Origin: Amphirosellinia nigrospora
Taxonomy: Eukaryota; Ascomycota; Sordariomycetes; Xylariales; Xylariaceae
Reading direction: 5' to 3'
Length of the DNA stretch: 64,000 nt
Assembly: GCA_004123355.1 (NCBI GenBank)
Contig: SCHM01000004.1
Coordinates: 310,001 to 374,000, forward strand
A program made the position numbers and the translations under genes. Positions 1 through 10,800 of this stretch are shown piece by piece. Below the pieces are notes generated by a model. The model was given only the letters and a program-made list of their open reading frames with translations. It did no database searches and had not been told where the DNA came from. Each line of letters opens with the position of its first letter. Position 1 is the stretch's first letter.

Positions 1-2210
1 CTACTGTAACAGTGAACGCAGAGATCGATTTGATGATTTGACCTAATTGGAGGGGTCTCGTGGCGTTGGCACCTTTAGAGTCTGAGCGAAGCAAAATGTC
101 TATCTCGCTGATAAACAGAGGTCTCTTAGTCGCTACTAGGAAGGATACCACAGTTCTGCCTCACCATCAAGCTTCACGACTGCCAGTAGTCTCTGGACAA
201 GCTCAGCTACACTTTTTGGTGGCGATTTCACGAGACCATCATAGGCTTCCATGAAATCATCAGGCGTTTTCTGTTGCGTCAAATATGAAACGAAAAGCGA
301 TGCCAGTAGCATCGAGCCATCCGTGATACCCAAGAGACTGTCGACGATGTTCGCTTGCTCGGCGAAGTCTTTGTCCGTAAAAGTAAGATGACGCGACAGA
401 CCTTGCTGGAGGATAGTCTGGATGTCATCGTACACGTAGTCTAATGACAATTCGACTTCAGTGTACCGTTCTGAGCGGACGCCGAGGGGTTGGGAGAACA
501 AAAGAACTCGCAGATTAGGAAGCTCGTGGGCTATCTTTGAAGCTCCGTGCTCACTTTCTTGGCGACAGGCTTGAGACCTTCCATCTCATCTAATCCGTCG
601 ATAATAAGTGCTATTTCTTCATCATCGCTTCTGATGCTACTCAACGCCTGTCGGAGCGCTTCCCATAGCCTTTCTTCCTGAGCCACAGCTGATGACAGCG
701 TTTTAGATTCAGTGAAAGCCTGGAACACGGAAACGAAGAGATCCAAGTCGCCAATCCGCATAGACAACAGTTGGAAGAGCAAGGTTTCAGCATGGAGATA
801 CAAGACGCCTGTGCAGTAATGCTCGTGTCTAAAGCACATTAGTCAAGGTGAGTAAGCGAGAGTTGATCCAGATAGATCGGACTTACTAAAGAAGAAACTC
901 AAAGTAGGTAAACTCGACCAGTGATTGGTCGTTGCAATCGGTTAACAACCCAGTTTGCGAGTGTTGTTTTTCCGGAGCCGGATTTGCCCTCCACAAGCAG
1001 TGCCTTGTCACCAGACTTGAAGAACTGATTCAGGTGTGACTGAAACCAGATGCAGGTGTATTCTTCTGGTCTGGCTGCGAGGGTGATGTGGTTGGAAGCG
1101 AGGAATGCGAGGACCTGGTCCTGGGGTGCCAGCCATTCCTGTAGGGTTCCAATCTGAACAGTCTCATCGTATCCTTGTGTTCGGAGCTCAAAGTTCATAT
1201 TTCATGCTCGCAATGCTGCACTCGCGAACGATAGTTATCAATGGAGGCGCCAAAGGTTGCATAGATGTCTAGCCTAGTCGTCACATGGCGGGAACCATGA
1301 ACGGCAGAGTAGTAACCGATGGCGATACCAGACACGATGTTGAGTAGCTCGGAGAAAGCCCTGGCAACATCTTCCATTATTGAAGGAGCCAGGCGAAGAG
1401 CATTCTCGGCCCTGAGGAGGGGTGAAAGCTCAAGTCCAAGTTGATAAAACAATTCGAAGGCTGTCTGTAAGGCTTCTGCGTTTTCATGGCCGAGCTGTTA
1501 TCATTGTTATAGTTAATGGTCTGATTTCATAGGGTTGCATATTAACGGCACTTACCTCAAGTAGTATCAAGCACTGTCCATAAAGCAGGTTCGAGGCTGC
1601 TTCAGATTCAGGGGTAAAGGACTCGATTGCCTCACTAAGTCGGTTGACTTGCCCGCGAAATAAGTGGCAGAGATGAGAACACGATCCCACAAGCCACCCT
1701 TGTGAGGTAGTCTAGCCATACGCTCATGTCTGATCCAGTCCGTCAGTCCAGAGTGAGATGTGTCGAAGGCTGAAAGGCCGACATTGACACCAGTTCTCGT
1801 TGACATCGCTGACGAACTGAAGCATATTGCTCTTTGACAGAGTATATGCTGGTCTGTTGCCCGCTTGCGACACGTGCTAGGTTTGAACGTCTGGGGTAGG
1901 GAGAAGCACGCTTCGCTACATGGATGCTTCCGCTCATGGAGGTTGGCGATAATAGAGCCGTGGGTGGGCTTTGGACGGCTGGAGAGTCTGTACTACTAAG
2001 GACCTCACGCTCGTTCTCTTTTGCAGTGCCGTTCCTTAGGGGAGTAGGTCCAACATTCTGTTTGTCTGGCTTCGTAGGTGGTTGGCTCTGGCCTAATATA
2101 AAGGCATTCAGCATGGTAGTCTCAAGTTTGGAGGGCCCATGCAAAGACCTCTTCTTACCTGCTGGAGTATTCGTAAACCCAACATAATTCCAAGCGTGGG
2201 AATAAACCAC
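1..2210 (-). CDS. NACHT-type NLR (STAND NTPase), partial at left edge
   Basis: A fungal NOD-like receptor: a STAND NTPase that would sense a ligand through a C-terminal domain lying outside the window. A Walker A motif (GKSGSGKTT) lies near 988-962 and a Walker B motif (LIIDGLDEMEG) near 605-575. Upstream is a helical segment (about 1806-1200) typical of fungal NLRs, and upstream of that a polar, Pro/Ser-rich stretch up to 2210 that may be the true N-terminus. A GT-AG intron is visible near 1500-1555 (donor GTAAGT) and another near 840-905. Coding sequence resumes toward position 1 in another frame, so the gene continues off the window. The reading frame changes by single bases at several points that are not introns. 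Family membership is well supported; the exact start (2210 or 1806) is not. Confidence 0.75.
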
Positions 2211-3992
2211 AGCAAAAACTATTACGGTACTTCAGTTTGGGCAGTACTAGTTCTTGGAGAACTGATATAAGTCGCAATGGAGTGGGAATCTCTGGAGTCT
2301 CTAGGACTGGAGGCACGAACGCAGACACTTATACGATCCCAAATGCCGCTTTAGCTCTATGTTCTACTACTTATCGGCCCAGCAGGGCTATGCAAGTATT
2401 GAGCCAAAATGATCAAGCTTCGTTGTTTTGGGTAACTCCTCAGTTACGAGCGAAGCTGAAATGTATAAACTAGACCGGGGTGATTATTACATTATGTCGT
2501 ATCGCATGGCAAGTCTGCAAATGGTGGAGTAGCGCCGGTTGTGCATCGGTAAAGCAGGCGTGGTATACCAGCAGCGGGATAGCAAGACTAACAAGCCCGG
2601 CTGAATGGGCTGGCTTCATATGGCTTGATGATTTAGACGCGACATCTTACACTACGCCAAAGACTATGACCGCTTCGCTGAAACAGAGCAACAGTTTCCT
2701 GCCGTAAAGATCCAGCGCTGTAGAAAAGACAAGAGCAAGCACAATGCTTCAGCAGCCGAGCCACCGGCAACTTAGCGGCATAAATGTGCTCTAGAGATGC
2801 ACCATGTTTCGCGTAACCAGCTCGTTAGCTTGCAAAAAAGCCAAAGATTTGACGCGATTTGAAAACTCTCTAGTTTCCCACCCCCCTGGCTCCTGCACCA
2901 TGCCCTCCTTCAGCTGGTTCAGCTGGCTTCATACACCCCGATTGGGACACATATGTACCCCGATGCATGGAGTTCATTTGCCGATCGGTCATGTCCAGAC
3001 CAACTGATGCATCCTGTCCCTGTAGAGCTGCTCACTCGCAGCATCGATCAGAATGAGCCAAGTCGCCGAAGTAAAGCTTGTCGGCAGGCCCGAGTATGTC
3101 CTATCTATTTGGGTTGTTGGTGGAAGATGATAAACGATTCCGGTTCGAAGATCTGTATGGTGGGATAATAAGAGAGTCGTGAGAATCAGCAGTGGCGCAG
3201 TCGCGATAGAGTGTTAGTAGCAATGGAGAAATCGAATCTATCCCGCGCCGGACTATCCGGACTTTGCGTGGACACGGGGTTTGGGGGGAAATGCGATATG
3301 TTTAAGCGGCCTGAGGATGAAAACAATATCTCCCGCCGGAATCCTTGGGCCGCGGCTGTCAGCAACGCCACAACAGCTGATCCCTAGCCTCTACCTATAC
3401 CGCACTTAATGACCAGTCAAGTAAGTACAACAAGCTTTAAGCCGCCACAGGTGATATAGTTCCAGAACTATCAAGAAATTAGGGGTATCGTTCAATAATA
3501 AAACAGTTACTAATTTAACCAAACAGCCCTACATATATACCAACGAAATAGCTCAATACGGCTAAGTATATGCGGGACATCGCGCTAACTTAGCACGTAG
3601 GGCTGGAGAAGGTAGCTTGGTTCTCGCCCCTGGCCAGCTGTTAATCAGTGTTCCCTTTTCGTTAAAGGGGCACATGAAAGCTTAGACAATCTCGGCATAG
3701 CTCAAATCTCCAGATTCGGAATCGCAACCCGGGGCCGTGGCTATCTTGTGAGCTGAAGGAAAGGGCCGCCTTAGGGTAGATTGTGATGACCCCCACTCAT
3801 GGCGCACAAGACGGTACAACGAAGTGGTATTAGCACTGTGAGCTTGTTGAGTCCACTATACAGGTAGACAGACAGCATTGGCACCGCACGTCACGTGCGT
3901 TGAGCTTCTACTTTCCTTTTCAACCAACCATACTTGTGTAGGTAGTTTGCATCAACACGATCAAAATACCTCAGCTATCTTCACGCCAAGAA
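2211..3992. other. Intergenic region between two NLR loci
   Basis: About 1.8 kb of normal base composition holding only short, mutually overlapping open frames without recognisable domains. It presumably contains the promoter of the minus-strand NLR on its left side. No repeat, tRNA or promoter motif could be supported. Confidence 0.4.
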
Positions 3993-5660
3993 AATGAATC
4001 TATCTCTCGAATGGACTGGTACTGCGTCTTGACTGAACTTCTCCTGAACGAAAGCAACATTGCCGATGGTACCGATTTTCAGACAGTCTTATTATACCAG
4101 CTCAGGAGGAGGATAGTCGAGCTCTACAAGGCTCTCTTTCTATATCAGATGAACAGCTTTCGCTCATATTATCGTAATCAAGGTGCCCGTTTCCTTCGTG
4201 ACACGGTTACTTAGGATGATTGGGAAAGCGATATCAACAATATTAAAACTATTAAAAGTAGTCGTCGAGGCGATGCCGACCAGTACTACCAAGAACATAC
4301 AAAGAATTCCCTGAAAAAGCTGGTAAATGACGCTAATGAACTAACTGCAATGGTTGGTAATATCCAGCAAGATATTCAGAGTTTCATTTCGCGACAGAAA
4401 GACTCTCGTAGAGAAAAGGACGAGTCAGAATGCCGCAGAGATCTTTATGTGATTGACCCAGCACTGGATATGCTGCGAATCGAGAACAACAAAGACGAAC
4501 TACTTGATGAGGCATATTATTGGATCTCTGAAACATCCGAATATACGACGTTCATCAGCTGGGAAAATAGCGGGCTCGAATCCCAACGCCGCCAGGTGCT
4601 TTGGCTAGAGGGGCACGCCGGCACAGGGAAAATAATGTTAATGATCGCGCTCATCCGCCGGTTCTCCAATCAATCCGTCGCCCAAAAGTTGACGCCCCCC
4701 CCCCCACCCCCAACTCAAGGCTTCACAGACCTTGGTCGGGATAAATGTTACTCGACGTCTGGAAGTTCCTGTCAAGTCCTACATCAAGCACAAACTCAGA
4801 ATCCTCGAAGACGAAAATGTATAGTAAATTGTCAAAAGACACAATAGTCCGGCCCTAGGATGTAATAGCTACGTCGCCAAATAGTGAATTGGCCCACGGT
4901 GACTGGGTCCACGGGAAAAGAGGCAATCTGGGGATTACTCATCCAATTTAAGTCTTAGTCACGTAGAAATAAGGGAAAATCGTTGATTGAGACGAACGAA
5001 ATATATTAAAAATCTCGAAACATTTAAAATCTCCGCGGTGTGTGTTGTTAAGTAAACGAATTCTTAGGACTTCTACCTCCTCGTAAACCTCCGCAAACCT
5101 GATTCCTCGGGAGGGGTTGAGGCTACTTTAACCAATGCATCATTCTAATATTTATATCTTAGCCTACAATAATGCTCGGAGCGATGCCGGTCTTCCAGGT
5201 CCATCCAGGAGTCTCTAGGAGCCTGTGTGGCTCCTGTGGCGAGGTCCTGTGGCTGGGTCCTAAGGGTGGTCCGTGTGACAGTCCGGCTTTGGGATATGAC
5301 AACTACGTCATCAAGGAGCAAGCCGCTCAAAGGGCATACTATGGTGGTCAACGCCGTGAACTGCTGCGGAGATGTGGAGTCTATATACCGTTGTAGCCAA
5401 ATGGCGACAACGGCGTCGTTTTGTCCGTCACAAGAACCCTCACGTCGGCCCCGTTTGACGGCACCCTCCGTCTCTGGGATATCACGATGCTCTCTCCAAG
5501 CGGCAAATTGTTGAAAGGACCATCCATGCGGCTTATTAACATGCCAGAGTTCTCGCTAGATAGCAAGATTCTAAAGTTGACCTCGATCGATACACGAGTG
5601 CGGCATTGGTATCACAGAGGCTCAGTTAGAGGGCTTGGAATAGGTTCAATTGAGTAATAA
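3993..5660 (+). pseudogene. Relic of an NWD-type NLR (NACHT plus WD40 repeats)
   Basis: The first part (about 4011-4215) resembles the N-terminal domain of fungal NWD/NACHT proteins (stretch ALFLYQMNSFRSYYRNQGARF). Next comes the pre-NACHT helical segment and a P-loop near 4611-4640 reading GHAGTGKIML. The usual Thr/Ser after the Lys is Ile, so nucleotide binding is probably lost. Most of the NACHT domain is missing. From about 5280 two WD40-like units remain (TVRLWDMTT with KPLKGHTMVVNAV, then GTLRLWDI). Several stops and frame changes separate the parts, and LTR-type repeat pieces lie at about 5040-5280 and from 5609. Intact relatives (HET-E/HET-R type) act in non-self recognition; that role is family knowledge only, because this copy is dead. 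Confidence 0.75.
5040..5280 (-). mobile_element. Partial solo-LTR-like repeat (family A)
   Basis: Matches the element at 55877-56255 over its half ending in GGTCCGTGTGACA, in the same orientation. It ends exactly at 5280, where WD40 coding sequence resumes, so it was inserted into the NWD gene. The far half is not recognisable. A fossil fragment. Confidence 0.6.
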
Positions 5661-5700
5661 GCAACTATGGTGCTAAAAGGGCTTTATATACAAACGAAAG
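5609..5700. mobile_element. Short LTR-like fragment (family A variant)
   Basis: The stretch around AGGGCTTGGAATAGGTTCAA closely resembles the start of the element at 61172-61449. It lies at the 3' end of the NWD relic, and its other end cannot be traced. A fossil fragment. Confidence 0.4.
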
Positions 5701-5761
5701 TTATATGGTTATGATCAATCAAAAATGTGAATGGTAAAATGGGGTTGACTGCTAAGTGACT

Positions 5762-5817
5762 GCTGGTCCAGGACCAGCCTAGTTAAGTCTATCTGTGGTG
5801 GGGTCTAGCCCCACCAC
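5762..5817. repeat. Two adjacent perfect hairpins
   Basis: Positions 5762-5778 form an 8-bp stem around a single base (GCTGGTCC/GGACCAGC). Positions 5795-5817 form a 9-bp stem (GTGGTGGGG/CCCCACCAC) around a 5-base loop. They sit between the NWD relic and the nuclease-like relic. They could be the structured end of an unrecognised transposon; the function is unknown. Confidence 0.6.
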
Positions 5818-5989
5818 CACACCTGCCATCAGTTACATCGCCACTTCTACGCCTACCCTGTTAGCTTTGTTGCGGGTAAATCTCCGGGAATGTTGCTCGC
5901 GTTATCGGTTATCGACATCCGTCATAGGTCCATGTTCTTCCCGCTTCCTTATACTAAACACTAGACTTTGATCGCTTATACCCAGAGTC

Positions 5990-7447
5990 ATGAAACCTTC
6001 TTCTGCTATCCGAGCGTGGGCTGATGAAGTCGCGACAATATTTAATAAAGACGAATCTGCCGAGTTACTCCCGCCGCAAAGCGCCTCAAAACTCGGCACC
6101 ACTCCTGCCCCTGGGAACGGGAACCCTTGGGCAATATAGACACGAACGCCGTCTCTGCCCCTAACTCTACTATGCCTCCCCAGACGAGGAAGAAGATAAC
6201 AACAATGATAGAAAAGTCCCCGGTACGACAAACTTCGCCTAAGCGGAAGAGGGCCGCCACACCGAGGACCGGGAAGAGGTCGACGACAACGACGACGACG
6301 ACGACGACGAAGCCACTCCACAAGTAACACGGACTTCGTGGGCTGGTACCTTAAAAATGGCAGCGGCTCCCGATGCCTCTCGACACGGCTCGAACCACGA
6401 CCTCCGCCGTCATCGCTCTCGTCGTATACAAGCCCGAGCAAACGGTCACGAAGTCCTGCTAAGACCACGACTGATCTCCAGTTTGCCAACATCGAGCTGC
6501 GCGCTTTCAGCGAGCACCCTCCCCCGACTGCCCCCATATCCAAGAACTCCTCAGCGACATCCAGGCTGCAACAGCCGGCATCAGCGTCGTCCCACAGGCC
6601 GTCCAAGGCGAAATCGCCTCGAACCCAAAGAAAACCATCATGGACCGGCTCAGTCCTCATAACATAAACGTATCTTATCATTTATCTGATGCAACGGCCG
6701 TCGAAGAGCTATACAAACTACGGGCCATTATCGGTGACGCCGCCGACTGCAAGGTTGAATGCCAATCCGAGGCTGCCTGGAATACCCGCGTCCATGATCC
6801 ATTACTCCGCCTGGCTATGGAGACCGCCGCGGTGCCTCGGATACGGCCTTTTATCGCTACTACGGCGACTATTATTCCGGCGTTATTACCGCGCAATGCC
6901 TTTACTGGTGACCTGCTCAGCTCACGGCTCGTCGACTTTTGTATTACGCTTGAGTCGGACACGACGCAGAAAGAGGCCATCAAGCAACTATTATCCTCGC
7001 AGCCTACCGCCTTACGTTCCCTCAACCAGACTATGTATTCTCCGCTACGTTTTCGACCTATCGCTATTACCGTCGAGACCAAGACGGATACGGCCATCGA
7101 GACTGGCGAGAGCCAACTAGCTATCTGGACCAAGGCGTGGCTGAATCGCATGAAGCTCCTGAACGCCAATAACGTCCCGCCCTTGCCAGTCCTCTATCAA
7201 GGGCCATGATTGGCATTTACTATTGGCATGGGAGGAACAGGAGCTAGAACAGCAGCTAGAACAGCAGCGACAGGTTAAGGCGGAGCCGACTCTCGTTATC
7301 TTGGCCGAGATGCCTATTGGCGATACGAGGTCCATCCTACCTATATATCGGCTGGTCAAGGTGCTTCGCCGATTAGCTTGCTGGGCCGACGGTCCTTTCC
7401 GCGACTGGCACGAGAGAACTATTACAAACGCTTGTCTCAAGCTGTAA
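5990..7447 (+). pseudogene. PD-(D/E)XK nuclease-like domain protein, interrupted
   Basis: Resembles the large fungal family annotated as PD-(D/E)XK nuclease-like domain proteins, of unknown biological role. The ATG at 5990 opens an N-terminal frame (MKPSSAIRAWADEV). A low-complexity basic and acidic stretch follows, then the conserved part from about 6430 to 7210. Candidate catalytic residues are present: Asp in RLVDFCI near 6934 and the Glu-x-Lys of VETK near 7075-7083. A Gln/Glu-rich C-terminal segment ends at 7447. The frame changes at least three times, two of them next to short C or G runs (near 6515 and 7205). No intron borders explain these changes. It is either a young pseudogene or a gene affected by assembly errors. 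Confidence 0.6.
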
Positions 7448-7897
7448 TGATTAACTTGACGAATTAAAAAGCTCTGTTACGGATCCATTATATTCTTTCA
7501 CCTAACTTGGCTCTAGTACTAATTCTAGGTTTAAGCAGGCGAGCATCTAGATAGTTAGCTATTATTTGTTATAACCGCGGATAAGAGTTCTCTTCCAAAA
7601 GTAGATAAACGCTATATTCGTTCATTTTTGCTGTTTTTGTTACAGATGTTTCGTTTTTAGTGTTTTTTAGTGCTTTTAGTGACCTGTGGCCATCACAGCC
7701 TCCGGCTCCATTTCAGTAAATAAAATGGTACGATCAGTGTCTATGAAGAGGACGAACAAAAACTCTCCACTTACACAACTATATTCTCAACAATGCCGGT
7801 ATTGGAAGCACCCGGATCAATATTCATCGCTCAATTACATAAAGGAGTTGCCATCGCCATCTCGATGAGACAGTGCATCTTCAAGTTCCATCGCCAA
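7448..7897. other. Spacer downstream of the PKS
   Basis: A 450-bp, moderately AT-rich spacer between the converging nuclease-like relic and PKS gene. It contains T-rich stretches near 7620-7680. It probably holds the PKS 3' untranslated region; nothing else is recognisable. Confidence 0.4.
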
Positions 7898-10800
7898 TTA
7901 AGCTGAATATGACAACTGCACAAATCTAGACGTCATCGCCGCCTTGGCCGCGATCTGCTCGATGCGCTGGCCGCCTGTTATCTCGAAGACCGACACATCG
8001 GACCCGACCACCTTGGTCATCCATGTCCTGAGCTCGACGGCCACGAGCGAGTCGATGCCATATGCAAGCATGGGCCTAGAGGCGTCAAGCTCCGCCGTGT
8101 CGATGCTGAGGACCTTGGCTAGCTTCCCTACCAAGGCCTCGAGCACGATCTCCTTGGCCTCCTCTTGAGACTGTGCGGATTCAAGTGATGAGGCCGTCGT
8201 CCCCTTTCCAGAGACCTTGGCACCTGCGGCCCTGGTGGCTTGTTCGCCATGTAGCACCATGTGGCTGAACATGGGGTTGTGCTGCCACGACGGCAGCTCG
8301 ATCGCCCCCTCGGCCTTGGTATAGCCGGGCAGCCACATCCGCGGCACGACGTGCGCTCCCTCGGGCGTCACATCCCGGTCTTGCCTAAGGGACGACAGTA
8401 GTAGTCCATGGATGCGATGAGCTCGTCGGTCATCATGTGCGACCAGCCGATGGAGAGGAAGTACTCACTCATGCCCGGCTTGGTCGCGATGATCCCCGCG
8501 TCGCTCATCATGGGCACGTTAAAGGTCACGGCGTTGTGGCCCGCGCCGCCAGGTATTTGGCGTAGGCGTCCTGGAACGAGTTGCCAGCACCGTAGTTGGC
8601 CTGGCCCGTGTTGCCGTGCGTCGAGATCATGGACGAGAGCATGACGAAGAAGTCGAGGCTGCCATCTGCGTTCCTCGAGCTGAGCGTCTCCCACAGGTTG
8701 CGCGATCCCCCACCTTGACGTTTAGGGCCTGGTGCCACTCAGCAAGCGTCATTTCGCTGAACCGGTTGTCCTGTAGGGTTAAATTAGCTTGTCAGCATAT
8801 TGTCCCAGGTTCCCACATGGAAGCTGTCGTCAATACTTACAGCAAGAGTCACAGAAGTCTGTATACATCCTCTGACCGGTGGCATATTAGAGAGGCAGGA
8901 GGATATGGTATCTTCGAGGGTGGCCTTGTTAGTGATGTCGCAAGCCGGAGTTGCGACGTTCACTCCCTCGCGGCCCAGGTCGGCGACAAGTGCCTTGGCA
9001 GAAGCATCCTTCGGTCCCGATCTTGAGAGGACGATGATATTACGCGCCCCCCGCCTCACCATCCAGCGTATAAACCTCTGTCCCAGCCCTCCGAAGCCGC
9101 GGCGACGACGTATGTCGCATCCGCAGCGAACTCGGATAAGGGCTTCAGCGGTTGCACCACTGGTACGATGTCGTTCTCGTCGGGAACGATGACTAGCTTG
9201 CCGAGATGCTTGCCGGTCTGCATGTGACGCAGGGCGTACTGGATTTGAGAAAACGAAAAGGTCGTGATGGGGGTCGAGCGCTTCAGCCCCTGGCCTAGGA
9301 CGCTCGCTACCGTCCGGTCGAAGAGATCTTCTAGTAGTCCCAGATCTACCTGCTGCGTGTATAGCAACTCCATGGCTTCGAACCTCACACCTCGCGCGAA
9401 TGAGTTCATGGAGATGCGGGCGCTTGACTCGATGTCAGTCAATCCTACCTCGGCGAAGCTCCCGAAAGGCGCGATGCACTCCCAGGATGCTCGCAGCTTC
9501 TCTCCATCCAGGCTGTTGAGGATGATGTCGACGCCGCGGCCGCTCGTCATGCGCATAACGCCCGTCTTGAACGTCAGGTCTCGGCTCGAGAAGATGTGAT
9601 CGCGAGGAATGCCGTACGTCTTTTCGAGGAAGTCCCGCTTCTCCAGACTGCCCACCGTAGCGAAGATCTCGGCACCCTCGCGCTGCGCCATCTGAATGGC
9701 CGCTTGGCCGAGGCCGCCGGCAGCCGTGTGTATCAGCACGGTCGGCTTCTTCCTGCGGCGGACGCGCTTGTCCAGGTTGCCGATGTCGTAAAGACACTTG
9801 TACGCAGTCAAGTATACGACTGGGAGTGCCGCCACGTCGACAAACGACAGGCCCTCGGGTATTTGAGCAATCGTGCCTTCGAGGCCCCTGACGTGCGTCG
9901 AGTAGGCCCCCAGTAGGCGAGACCGAAGACGCGATCGCCCTCCTTGAAGCGCGTCACCTCGGCCCCGACCCTTGTGACGATACCCGCGGCTTCGAAACCA
10001 ATGGGCTTCTCCTCGATCTTGCCCAGCATCACGGCCAAGTCCTTGAAATTGACGCGACGGCCATGGTCCGGAACTCGACCTCCGTATTCGCGAGGGCGGT
10101 GGCGTGCAATGGATCGTCGTCGAAGCACAGCGTGTCGAGGAGCCCGATGTCTTGGATCTGGAGGCGCAGCGAACGAGTTGGGTCGGCGCCGAACGCAACA
10201 TGGGCTATCTCTGCGGCCGAGCTGAGTTTGTTGATGTGTTTCGTCACGGGTCCGGTCTCGACCGTCCGCACGACGTTCACTACGCCGTCCAGCACCTTGT
10301 AGGATGTCTCCTTGGGGCCCTCGCTTGTCGCGGTGGCGGTGTCGATCTCCACGATTTTCGCGGCGATGGCGTCGACGGCTTCATCCGGCTCGAATGTGAG
10401 AATTGTGAAGTCGAGATCTGGCATTTCGAGGCGGAGGCACATGGCAAAGCCCGGGACCAGATCTGTGTCGAGTGATCCGTCCTTGTTCACCCAGAGAATT
10501 CGCTTGCTGTTCGTCATCATAATCTTCAAAGCTGCCAGGACCTCTTCTGTGACGGCGGTGAGGATACCCTCCTGTAATTCTGGCAGGAGAATACATGTGC
10601 ACTCTTTGAGATTATCTTGGCCCTTGGCCGAAGCGAACCCAGAGTACTCAGCTAGCGAACCGCTCACTACCAACTGGCCCCTTGCTGATAGGACAGACAA
10701 TACCTTATCAGCCACCGACTTCTGCATGGCAGACATCGGATCCACGACAATGAAGTAATTTTGGCATGACATTACGGCCGACTCCTTGTTTTGCCTTGGT

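Noticed and set aside
5902-6681. Long 259-residue open frame on the minus strand
   Set aside because: Antisense to the PD-(D/E)XK relic, with Arg-rich low-complexity sequence caused by the opposite strand's codons and no domain.
6678-7169. 163-residue minus-strand open frame
   Set aside because: Shadow of the best conserved nuclease-like segment, which has recognisable motifs on the plus strand.
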